Shown here in pieces: positions 26,150-34,854 of a stretch of 64,000 nucleotides of DNA. Within the stretch, counting starts at the first letter, position 1. The number at the start of each line of letters is the position of its first letter. Source of the DNA: Wolinella sp052170135 (GTDB lineage Bacteria > Campylobacterota > Campylobacteria > Campylobacterales > Helicobacteraceae). A program made the translations under genes and the position numbers. The DNA is taken from assembly GCA_052170135.1 (NCBI GenBank), contig JBQNBC010000001.1, forward strand, positions 291,045-355,044, given 5' to 3'. The notes below the pieces were generated by a model. It saw nothing but the letters and a program-made list of their open reading frames with translations, was not told the origin of the DNA and made no database searches.

Positions 26150-27247
26150 GTGCAAATTTTTACAGTTTTTATTATTTTTTTTACGTCGCTTTTCGCCGAT
26201 TCTTTAGATTTGATACTTACGCATAATGGCGAGCGAAGCAGCGTTAAGAATATTGAGCTTAATGAGAAAGGGATTGCAGAGGTCTCAATAAAAGATAAAA
26301 ACGGTAAAGCAAGAATTCTCAAAATAACAATCACTGAAGAATCTTCACAGCAGAGCATGCAAGAATCAGACACGATTCTTGCACTTGATTCTACTTCTTT
26401 GATGGAGCTATCTAGCGAGAAGGTGTTGTCTATAAAAGACAAAAATATAATCGCCGATGCCACTAGCTCACCATATCCGTATCGCCGATATTATGATTTA
26501 AAAAGCTTTTTTAGCTCATTTCTTGGGATTGTTCCGCACAATTTCAATTATATTTTGCCATTAAATCACAGTATAAACGCACGTGATGGCGAGAAAAACA
26601 GCGAAGTGAAATTTCAAATTAGTTTCAAAGCACCGCTTGCGACAAAGCTTCTTGGCACTAAGTTGGATTTGTATTTGGGCTATACACAGCGTTCATTTTG
26701 GCAGATTTATGATGAGAAAAATTCACGACCATTTCGAGAGAGCAACTATGAGCCAGAGTTGTTTCTCTCGTATCCCGTAGAGCTACCATTGTTTAGCGGG
26801 CGGCTAGAGCAGATAAATTTTGGAATTAATCATGAATCAAATGGTGGCGATTCTCTCACTTCTCGCAGTTGGAATCGTGCTTTTATTGAAGGAATCTATA
26901 ATAACGGTGGTCTATTGTTCGCGCTTAAAGCATGGTATCGTATGGGTGAGCACGATAAAGCGTATCCTTATGATTCTCGTGGCGATGATAATCCAGATAT
27001 TACAGATTTTCTCGGACATGGCGAGGTGCGTGTTGGTTATTTATGGGGTAAAAACCTAATCACAGCAACACTTCGTAATAACCTAAAATCGAGCAATAAT
27101 CGCGGTTCGATTCTCCTTGATTACTCATATCCGCTACAAAATAATCTGCACTTATATCTACAGGCATTTAGCGGATACGGGGAATCGCTAATCGATTATA
27201 ATAAAAGCGTAGAGCGTATCGGAGTTGGATTCTTGTTAACTCGCTAA
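26150..27247 (+). CDS. pldA: Outer-membrane phospholipase A
   Basis: A calcium-dependent outer-membrane beta-barrel lipase that hydrolyses phospholipids in the outer leaflet. 365 residues with a signal peptide ending FADS (about residue 17). Catalytic residues are H228 and S230 in GINHESNGG and N242 in SRSWNRAF, the OMPLA triad arrangement. The last strands (RNNLKSSNNRGSILLDYSYP, VGFLLTR) end in a barrel-type C-terminus. About 90 residues between signal and barrel (25-110) are extra relative to E. coli OMPLA and low in complexity. Starts at GTG with AGGA upstream. Linked to haemolysis and colonisation in Helicobacter. Confidence 0.87.
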   Translation: MQIFTVFIIFFTSLFADSLDLILTHNGERSSVKNIELNEKGIAEVSIKDKNGKARILKITITEESSQQSMQESDTILALDSTSLMELSSEKVLSIKDKNIIADATSSPYPYRRYYDLKSFFSSFLGIVPHNFNYILPLNHSINARDGEKNSEVKFQISFKAPLATKLLGTKLDLYLGYTQRSFWQIYDEKNSRPFRESNYEPELFLSYPVELPLFSGRLEQINFGINHESNGGDSLTSRSWNRAFIEGIYNNGGLLFALKAWYRMGEHDKAYPYDSRGDDNPDITDFLGHGEVRVGYLWGKNLITATLRNNLKSSNNRGSILLDYSYPLQNNLHLYLQAFSGYGESLIDYNKSVERIGVGFLLTR

Positions 27248-27253
27248 ACATTA

Positions 27254-27259
27254 TATAAT
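27254..27259 (+). promoter_or_regulatory. -10 box of the Usp gene
   Basis: TATAAT at 27254-27259 just after the pldA stop, 37 bases before the Usp ATG, with AGGAGA between. Confidence 0.45.
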
Positions 27260-27295
27260 CACTAAAAATCTTGAAATTTTTACTAGGAGATTTGA

Positions 27296-28150
27296 ATGCT
27301 ATCCTCAGAATCGCCACTACTTGTAGCTACTGACTTATCGCAAACTGGGCATATTGTGCTTGAAAAGGCATTTAAACTTGCACAAAAATATCAGAAGTTT
27401 TTATATATTTTGCATGTTGCAGAGATGACATTTTTTGCACCAAAGACGATAGAGCTAAGTCAAATTGAAGCGAGATTGACAGATTCTCTTCAGTCGTTTT
27501 TTGAGCGGTACAAAGATGTAAAGGTAAAGCTAATCTGTGAGAGGGGCGAAATAGCAAAGGTAACAGCTGAGACTATAGAAAAATTGCAAGCCTCACTCTT
27601 GATTATCGGAACATCTGGCGAAGATCACTTCTTGCGCGAGTTTTTCTTAGGGAGCCACTGCAGGAAAATTGTCCGTGCTAGTCAAGTTCCTGTGCTAGTG
27701 GTTAAGACAGAAGATGAGCCAGACTACTCAATGATATTCCTGCCCACTGACTTTTCTGAAGCAAGCCAAAAGATATCAGCCATGACGCTAAAGCTGTTTC
27801 CGCATGCCTTGGTTTTGCTATTTCATGTGATTTTGAAGCCATTTGAACAGCGACTTGGTATGTATGGGCTTGATAGGCAGGAGATTCTTAACTACCATAA
27901 GGAAATAGACGAAAAAAGCACAAAAGATGCCGATAATTTTATAAAGGGGCTGGGACTTGCAGCGGACAAAGAGCGCACGAGGCTCATCATGGAGTCTGGA
28001 GTATTTAGCGCGGAGCTATGTTTGAAAAAGGCGCGCGAAAACAAATCAAATCTAATCGCGCTTAGCACAACTGGCAATATCAGCTTTTTTGCACTTGATA
28101 TTTTAAATCAGAGTCGAAATGATGTGCTAGTATTCAAACCACGCAAGTAG
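27296..28150 (+). CDS. Tandem universal stress protein (two UspA domains)
   Basis: 284 residues in two repeats. Domain 1 (about 8-138) begins PLLVATDLSQTG and ends with the nucleotide-binding pattern IIGTSGEDHFLREFFLGSHCRKIVRASQVPVLVV, matching G-2x-G-9x-G-(S/T). Domain 2 (about 148-284) begins MIFLPTDFSEASQ and ends LIALSTTGNISFFALDILNQSRNDVLVF, where the glycine motif is degraded. So only the first half is likely to bind ATP. Cytoplasmic stress protein; specific role unknown. Confidence 0.83.
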   Translation: MLSSESPLLVATDLSQTGHIVLEKAFKLAQKYQKFLYILHVAEMTFFAPKTIELSQIEARLTDSLQSFFERYKDVKVKLICERGEIAKVTAETIEKLQASLLIIGTSGEDHFLREFFLGSHCRKIVRASQVPVLVVKTEDEPDYSMIFLPTDFSEASQKISAMTLKLFPHALVLLFHVILKPFEQRLGMYGLDRQEILNYHKEIDEKSTKDADNFIKGLGLAADKERTRLIMESGVFSAELCLKKARENKSNLIALSTTGNISFFALDILNQSRNDVLVFKPRK

Positions 28151-28244
28151 AATTGTGCTAAATGGCTAATGCAATAAATCGATTCCTATTTGAAAATCCA
28201 TTTACGCATTGATATGTATTAAGAATCTATTTGCCCTTATGAAA

Positions 28245-28250
28245 TATAAT
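28245..28250 (+). promoter_or_regulatory. -10 box of tpx
   Basis: TATAAT at 28245-28250 preceded by AAA, 29 bases before the tpx ATG. Confidence 0.5.
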
Positions 28251-28279
28251 CGCTACATAATTCAACAAAAGGATAGCAT

Positions 28280-28816
28280 ATGTCAAATGTAACATTCAAA
28301 GGCGTAGCAGCGAAACTCACAGGAAATAGCGTAAATGTGGGTGATAAAGCTCCAGTGGTAAAAGTTGTAGGTAGCGACCTAGGCGATGTGCAAATCGGTG
28401 GCGAACAGGGCAAGGCACAGATAGTTATTGTTGTGCCGTCGCTTGATACTAGTGTATGTGCGAGCGAGGCACGGAAGTTTAACGAGTATGCGGCTAGCCT
28501 AGAGCATGCTGAAGTTGTCGTTGTGTCTATGGATTTGCCTTTTGCCATGGGGCGATTTTGCACGACAGAGGGTATTAAGAATCTAAAAACAGCAAGCGAC
28601 TTTAGAAACAAAGATTTTGCAAATGCCTATGGCGTTTTGCTTGCAGATTCTCCGCTTGCTGGTCTTGCATGCCGAGCTATTTTTATCATCAATCCAAGTG
28701 GTATCATCACATACAAAGAGATTGTAGGTGAAGTTACTAGCGAGCCAAATTACGATGCTGCTATGGCTGCGGCGAAAGAGGCTAGCTCAACATCATGCTG
28801 CGGACACTGCCACTAA
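28280..28816 (+). CDS. tpx: Thiol peroxidase with an added Cys/His tail
   Basis: Atypical 2-Cys peroxiredoxin that reduces alkyl hydroperoxides in the cytoplasm or periplasm-facing pool. 178 residues; family proteins are about 165. The peroxidatic Cys is C60 in SLDTSVCASE and the resolving Cys is C94 in GRFCTTEG. The last ten residues (SSTSCCGHCH, 169-178) are an unusual extension holding three cysteines and two histidines and look able to bind a metal. C131 (GLACRA) is also uncommon. The gene has its own promoter and a hairpin terminator, and marks the left edge of the RM island. Confidence 0.9.
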   Translation: MSNVTFKGVAAKLTGNSVNVGDKAPVVKVVGSDLGDVQIGGEQGKAQIVIVVPSLDTSVCASEARKFNEYAASLEHAEVVVVSMDLPFAMGRFCTTEGIKNLKTASDFRNKDFANAYGVLLADSPLAGLACRAIFIINPSGIITYKEIVGEVTSEPNYDAAMAAAKEASSTSCCGHCH

Positions 28817-28835
28817 TCTACTAAGTTCTCATTTT

Positions 28836-28853
28836 ACCCCACGCAAGTGGGGT
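28836..28853 (+). terminator. Hairpin terminator after tpx
   Basis: ACCCCAC (28836-28842) pairs with GTGGGGT (28847-28853) over a GCAA tetraloop. No T-run follows. Confidence 0.55.
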
Positions 28854-29080
28854 TACCACGATTTATAGCTATATCTAACGCTTTTCTTAAATATCTTATA
28901 GGTAATATTTGCGACATGGATTCTCTTTTGGTTTGACGTTGTTGCAAATCAAGAAGAAATTAGTTTTGAAGTAAGCAAAACTATCAGGCAAACGCCATTT
29001 TATTTTATCTTGCCTGCATTCATGTTGCAAAGGTAAATTGAATGAGCGTAAAAACTTAAAAGAAATTTGGAGAAATTGCA

Positions 29081-30980
29081 ATGGATAAAATGAGAATGGA
29101 ATCAGTCGATATAACTACTCAAAATATTGACAAGATAGAAGCCTTATTTCCTAATTGCATCACTGAAATACTAGATGAAGAAAAGAGCACGGCAAAAAAC
29201 AAGGTATATAAAAAAGCCATAAATTTCGAGCTACTAAAGCAGATGCTATCAAAAGACGTAATAGGGGGGGGGTAATGAGGCTTACGAATTTACATGGGTT
29301 GGCAAAAAGGCATCTATCATTGAGGCAAACAAGCCGATACGAAAGACACTTAGACCTTGTAAGGAAGAGAGCGTAGATTGGGACAAGACAGAAAACTTAT
29401 ATATCGAAGGCGACAATCTTGAAGTTTTAAAACTTTTGCAAGAGAGCTATCTAGGCAAAGTCAAGATGATCTATATCGATCCGCCTTATAATACGGGAAA
29501 TGACTTCATCTACAACGATGATTTTAAGATGAATAGTGACGAATACGCAAACAAATCAGGCGAGATCGATGAGGTCGGCAATCGCATGTTTAAAAACACA
29601 GATAGCAACGGGCGTTTTCACTCTGATTGGTGCTCTATGATCTATCCAAGGCTAATGCTTGCAAGAAATTTGCTTAGCGATGACGGGGTAATTTTTATCA
29701 GTATCGATGATAACGAGCAGGCTAATTTAAAGAAAATTTGCGATGAAGTGTTTGGAATGCAAAATTTTATAGGACAGCTTATTTGGGAAAGAGCATTTTC
29801 GCCAAAAAATGATGCCAAATTTATTTCAAACAGTCATGATTACATAATAATGTATACTAAAAATATCTTAGATTTTAAAATCGGCAGACTTCCTAGAACA
29901 GAAGAAGCGAATGCCAGATATTCAAATCCAGACAACGACCCAAGAGGAGTATGGTCTTCTAGTGATATATCTGTAAAAACATATAACGCCAATTGCGATT
30001 ATCCTATTACCGCCCCTTCAGGGCGCGTAATAGAGCCTCCAACAGGTCGCTGTTGGAGGCTCTCACAAAAAGCTTTTTGTGAGAGGCTCGCCGACGGCCG
30101 AATTTGGTTCGGCGTCGACGGTAACGGTGCTCCGCGCCTAAAGAGATTTCTAAGCGAATTAAAATTTGACGGGATGGTTCCCACTTCGATACTTTTTTAT
30201 AAAGAAGTAGGACATAGTCAAGAGGGAGCTAAAGAAGTAGTCTCTATTTTGGAATCAGGCTCGTTTGACGGACCAAAACCTACAAGACTATTAAATAGAC
30301 TCTTAACTCTTGCAAATTTAAATAGCGATAGTATTATCCTAGACTTCTTTTCCGGCTCAGCCACAACCGCTCACGCCGTAATGCAATTAAACGCACAAGA
30401 TAGTGGAAATCGTAAATTTATCATGGTGCAACTTCCTGAAAAAACAGATGAGAGTAGCGAAGCCTATAAAGCGGGCTATAAAAATATCTGCGAAATAGGA
30501 AAAGAGCGCATACGCCGTGCCGGTAAGAAAATTTTAGAAGAAAACAAAGACAAAGAGGGCATTGAAAATTTAGATACCGGATTTAGAGTGCTTAAGCTAG
30601 ATGATACAAATATGGAAGATGTTTACTATAGCCCAAGCGAATACAGCCAAGATCTACTCTCAAAGTTTGAGTCAAACGTAAAATCTGATAGAAGCGATCT
30701 AGATCTACTTTTTGGTTGTTTGCTAGAATGGGGGCTTCCTTTGTCGCTTCCATATACTTGCGAAAATATTGAAGGCTACGCGGTGCATAATTACAACGAT
30801 GGGGATTTGATAGCGTGTTTTGATAAAAATATTCCCGAGAGTGTGATAAAAGAGATCGCAAAGAAACGCCCACTTCGTGCCGTATTTAGAGATAGTAGCT
30901 TTGCGGATAGTTCCTCAAAGATAAATGTAACAGAGATATTTAAACGATTTGCGCCCAATACTAGAGTGAAAGTCATTTAA
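29081..30980 (+). CDS. mod: Phase-variable type III methyltransferase Mod, currently out of frame
   Basis: Adenine methyltransferase and recognition subunit of a second type III system. Translation starts at ATG 29081 (GGAG upstream) and, after 64 codons, meets TAA at 29273-29275 right after a G9 tract (29264-29272). The remaining gene continues in another frame through NEAYEFTWVGKKASIIEA, the catalytic DPPYNTG, DDGVIFISIDDNE, a recognition region and the SAM motif LDFFSGSATT. With G8 or G11 the frame is continuous (about 632 residues), so the present state is off. An internal ATG at 29436 could make a short form missing the N-terminus. The downstream res starts 12 bases after the stop. Confidence 0.88.
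29264..29272 (+). repeat. Poly-G(9) contingency tract in mod
   Basis: Nine G residues after codon ATA. The downstream frame needs a tract length of 2 modulo 3 (8 or 11). At nine, TAA follows at once; at ten a third frame opens and soon stops. Confidence 0.9.
30033..30084. repeat. Cluster of perfect palindromes inside mod
   Basis: Two adjoining dyads: 13-bp arms 30033-30045 and 30050-30062 with a GTCG loop, then a perfect 24-bp palindrome 30061-30084 centred on AAGCTT. A third, GCCGAA/TTCGGC, follows at about 30099-30115. They sit in a conserved-looking protein stretch (GRVIEPPTGRCWR to GNGAPRLKRF). Base composition is more GC-rich than the flanking gene. Confidence 0.75.
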
Positions 30981-30992
30981 GGGGCGGGCGAT

Positions 30993-33900
30993 ATGAAGCT
31001 ACAATTTAAGCATCAAAAATTTCAAGAACTTGCCGCAAAAGCCGTGGTTGACGTATTTACCGGTCAGCCTTATCTAACACCAACTTACATGATAGATAAA
31101 GGGGCTTGCCAGCAATCGCTTTCAGAGCCTGAGAATCTTATAGGCTGGAGCAATCAAAAAATTGAGCTAAGCGACAAAGTTATCTTAGAAAAGATACAAA
31201 AAATACAAAGAGATAATCAAATCAAGCCCTCAGCCAAACTAGAAGGCAGATACAATCTAACGATCGAGATGGAAACGGGAGTCGGCAAGACCTACACCTA
31301 TATCAAGACGATGTTTGAGCTTAATAAGCACTATGGCTGGAGCAAATTTATTATCGTTGTGCCTAGTATTGCTATCCGTGAGGGAGTGTATAAGTCATTT
31401 GAGATAACTCAGGAGCACTTTGCCGAGGAATACGGCAAAAAGGTTCGCTTTTTTATCTACAATTCCGCTCAACTTACGCAAATCGATCAGTTTGTATCGG
31501 ATAGCTCTATAAACGTTATGATTATAAATTCTCAGGCATTTAATACAAAAGGAAAAGATGCAAGACGAATTCACATGGAACTAGATGAGTTTAAATCTCG
31601 CAGACCGATCGATATCATAGCTGAGACAAATCCTATTGTAATCATCGATGAGCCCCAATCCGTAGAAGGCACACAGACAAAGGAAAGCTTAAAACAATTT
31701 AATCCGCTGATGACGCTTCGATACTCTGCAACGCACAAAAGCGATAGCATCTATAATATGATTTACCGCTTGGACGCCATGGAGGCATACAATAAACACC
31801 TTGTTAAAAAAATCGCTGTCAAAGGCATCACAGAATCAGGTAGCACGGCTACGCAAAGTTATGTATATCTTGAAAGTATCAATCTCTCAAAATCCGCACC
31901 GACTGCTACAATCCAGTTTGATTGCAAGGGCGCAAGCGGTATCCGTAAGATCACAAAAACGGTAACCGAGGGATACAACCTATATGATAACTCCGGTCAG
32001 CTAGAAGAATATAAGCATGGTTTTATTATCTCAAAAATAGATGGGCGAGACGACTCTGTGGAATTTGTAAATGGCATTAAAATTTATGCTGGAGATGTTG
32101 TCGGCAGAGTAAGCGAAGAGCAGCTTCGCCGCATACAGATAAGAGAGACTATTATTTCTCACATGCAAAGAGAGCGCGAGCTATTTTATAAGGGCATTAA
32201 GGTGCTTTCGCTATTTTTTATTGATGAAGTCGCCAAATACAAACAATATAATGCAGCTGGCGAACCTATGAATGGCGCTTATGCGGAGATATTTGAAGAA
32301 GAGTATAGAGACATCGTGGATAATCTTAAGCTCGATGATGGCGAGAGCGATTATTTAAAATATCTTGAGCTAATTTCGGTCAAAAGTACACATGCGGGAT
32401 ATTTCTCTATCGACAAAAAGGGGAAGATGATTGATCCTAAAGCAGGTCGTAAAGAGACAACGACTGATGATGTTGATGCGTATGATCTTATCATGAAAAA
32501 TAAAGAGCTTTTGCTTGATAGAGATCCAGAAAAATCTCCGGTTAGATTTATATTTTCACACTCCGCACTTCGTGAAGGATGGGATAATCCCAATGTATTT
32601 CAAATTTGCACGCTCAAGCAAAGCACTAGCGAGACAAGAAAGCGTCAAGAGGTGGGGCGCGGGCTTAGGCTTTGCGTAAATCAAGATGGCGAGCGTATGG
32701 ATAGTAATGTGCTTGAAAATGATGTTCACAATGTAAACATACTTACCGTTATCGCTAGTGAAAGCTATGATAGTTTTGCAAAAGGACTCCAGAGTGAATT
32801 TGCCGAGGTCATTGCAGATAGACCACGAGTGGTAACACCTGAATTGTTTACCAATAAAGTCATTAAAGATGATAATGGTAACAAGCAGACTATTGACAAA
32901 GATATAAGCAGAGCGATCTATCTCAATATGTTTAAGAATGATTACATCGATGAAAAGGGTGCTCTTACGGATAAATACTATGAAGACAAGGCAAATGGGA
33001 ATATAAAACTTGCTAGTCAAGTGACCGACTTTGCTTCATCCGTCATTGCAATTATCGACTCTGTTTATGATAGTAAAGTAATGATGCCAGAAGATGCACG
33101 CAAAAACAACGTAGAGCTTTCTTTAAATAAGGAAAAGCTCGCTATGCCGGAATTCAAGGAGTTATGGAGTAGGATTAACTCAAAATCTGTGTATGCTGTT
33201 GATTTTGATACTGATGAGCTTATAGAAAAGGCGATTGTGTCTTTAGATAAGAATTTACAAGTTTCAAAAATTTACTTTAAGGTTGAAGTAGGAGTAATGG
33301 AGAAAATCCACTCAAAAGATGAGTTGATATCTGGAGAGTCTTTTAAAAAAGAGGAAATCCAAAACTACAACCATGCAATATCTGTAAATTCAAGTATAAA
33401 ATATGACTTGATAGGAAAACTAGTAGATGAGACAGGGCTTACGAGAAGAGCCATTATTCAGATTCTTAGAGGGGTAAAGCAGACGACGTTTGAACAATTT
33501 AAGTCAAATCCTGAAGAATTTATCATAAAAGCGGCTTCTCTTATAAATGACGAAAAAGCAACGGCAATTATACAGCATATCACGTATAACATGATGGATG
33601 AAAAGTATGATACTACGGTATTTACAGATCCTACGATTAAAGGACAACTCGGTAAAAATGCAATGAAAACAAACAAACACCTTTATGATCACATCGTATA
33701 TGACTCTACGAATGAGCGAAACTTTGCAGTAGAGCTTGATACAAATAAAGATGTCGCTGTTTACGTTAAGCTTCCAAATGGGTTTTATATAAACACTCCT
33801 GTAGGAAAATATAATCCTGACTGGGCGATTGCATTCTACGAGAATAATATCAAACACATTTATTTTATTGCAGAGACTAAGGGGTCTATGAACTCTACAC

Positions 33901-34028
33901 AGCTTCGCCTTATCGAGGAATCTAAAATCAAATGCGCAAGAGAACATTTTAAGGCCATAAGCGGCAATAATGTATTTTATGATGTAGTGGATAGCTACAA
34001 GTCGTTACTAGATAAAGTCATGAAGTAA
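30993..34028 (+). CDS. res: Type III restriction enzyme Res subunit (second system)
   Basis: ATP-dependent restriction subunit, 1011 residues, larger and only distantly similar to the one at 4026. Walker A is TGVGKT (95-100), Walker B IIDEPQSV, motif III RYSATH, helicase end motifs FSHSALREGWDNPNVFQICTLKQS and RQEVGRGLRLCV, and a C-terminal nuclease with PDWAIAF and AETKGS (about 935-960). It appears intact while its mod is off. Type III Res needs Mod for site recognition, so an off mod should silence both activities without self-damage. The RBS is GGGCGGGCG-like and weak. Confidence 0.92.
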   Translation: MKLQFKHQKFQELAAKAVVDVFTGQPYLTPTYMIDKGACQQSLSEPENLIGWSNQKIELSDKVILEKIQKIQRDNQIKPSAKLEGRYNLTIEMETGVGKTYTYIKTMFELNKHYGWSKFIIVVPSIAIREGVYKSFEITQEHFAEEYGKKVRFFIYNSAQLTQIDQFVSDSSINVMIINSQAFNTKGKDARRIHMELDEFKSRRPIDIIAETNPIVIIDEPQSVEGTQTKESLKQFNPLMTLRYSATHKSDSIYNMIYRLDAMEAYNKHLVKKIAVKGITESGSTATQSYVYLESINLSKSAPTATIQFDCKGASGIRKITKTVTEGYNLYDNSGQLEEYKHGFIISKIDGRDDSVEFVNGIKIYAGDVVGRVSEEQLRRIQIRETIISHMQRERELFYKGIKVLSLFFIDEVAKYKQYNAAGEPMNGAYAEIFEEEYRDIVDNLKLDDGESDYLKYLELISVKSTHAGYFSIDKKGKMIDPKAGRKETTTDDVDAYDLIMKNKELLLDRDPEKSPVRFIFSHSALREGWDNPNVFQICTLKQSTSETRKRQEVGRGLRLCVNQDGERMDSNVLENDVHNVNILTVIASESYDSFAKGLQSEFAEVIADRPRVVTPELFTNKVIKDDNGNKQTIDKDISRAIYLNMFKNDYIDEKGALTDKYYEDKANGNIKLASQVTDFASSVIAIIDSVYDSKVMMPEDARKNNVELSLNKEKLAMPEFKELWSRINSKSVYAVDFDTDELIEKAIVSLDKNLQVSKIYFKVEVGVMEKIHSKDELISGESFKKEEIQNYNHAISVNSSIKYDLIGKLVDETGLTRRAIIQILRGVKQTTFEQFKSNPEEFIIKAASLINDEKATAIIQHITYNMMDEKYDTTVFTDPTIKGQLGKNAMKTNKHLYDHIVYDSTNERNFAVELDTNKDVAVYVKLPNGFYINTPVGKYNPDWAIAFYENNIKHIYFIAETKGSMNSTQLRLIEESKIKCAREHFKAISGNNVFYDVVDSYKSLLDKVMK

Positions 34029-34100
34029 ATTAAAATAGGCTACGTTTTAACAATATGTCGATTGCATTATTTATAAAAATCTGCGTGGCGCACTAATCAA

Positions 34101-34775
34101 TCAGTAGTTCGTCACCAAAACCTCTTTGGCTTCTCCTTTATCTTTTTTCTGATAATTGGCATTATTGTAGTTGTACTTCAAATAATGGATATTAAAAGAG
34201 TTGTCCATACACCATTGCCATAGCAGATGACGTGTCTCGTCTTTGTGTGCTAGGACGTTTGACAATGCAAATTTGATACCTTTCTTATCACACGTTTTTA
34301 GGAAATCCAACAAATCGGTTTCATCTTTTTCTGTCCAGCCCCCATTCTCGTTATATGACCGCTCATCGCCAAGAAAAAAGAAGAGATAGCGCGCCATCTT
34401 TTTCTGTCCAGCCCCCATTCTCGTTATATGAGGCTATCCCAAGGATATAAGGTGGGTCAAGATAGATAAAGGCTTTTCCACTTGCTAGGGTGTCGATATT
34501 CAAATCCCTGAAATCTGAGCATAGAAAAGAGATGTCCAAGTTACGTATCCGCTCTATGAAGTCGTGTTTTGGGATATTCTTGTGTTTCAGTAGAAATTTG
34601 ATGGCAAATCTGAAGTTATAGAAATGATTCTCAGCGTTGCTTGAATAAATCCTCATCTTTAAATATTGACGTAAGTACAATAGGTTAACCTTGCCTTTGG
34701 TCGTCAATGCCTCTATCACATCTGCGCAGGCTTTAAAGACCCGCTTAGATATTTGTGACCTATAAAAAATAAAGT
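34101..34775 (-). pseudogene. D12-class adenine methyltransferase relic, broken by a tandem duplication
   Basis: The minus strand from about 34775 reads SQISKRVFKACADVIEALTT and on to the catalytic AFIYLDPPYILGIASYNENGG, then hits an early stop (SLLFSWR). A second frame (34101-34418) resumes with SYNENGGWTEKDETDLLDFLK and goes to the family C-terminus near EVLVTNY. Between them lies a 73-bp duplication with 37-bp repeats (34322-34358, 34395-34431); deleting 73 bases restores the frame. The N-terminus with the SAM motif is missing and an in-frame stop lies upstream, so it is decayed on two counts. It was probably part of a Dam/MboII-like system next to the type III island. Confidence 0.75.
34322..34431. 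repeat. Pair of 37-bp direct repeats, 73-bp period
   Basis: 34322-34358 and 34395-34431 are identical (beginning CATCTTTTTCTGTCCAGCCC). The 36 bases between them have no obvious parent nearby. Because 73 is not a multiple of three, the insertion frameshifts the methyltransferase relic. Confidence 0.85.
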
Positions 34776-34854
34776 AAAATTATTTTTATTCTTTTACATT
34801 ATCGCCAAGCTAGTTGTTTTTGGTCTTGGCGAGATTGAATATGAGTGCAAATCT

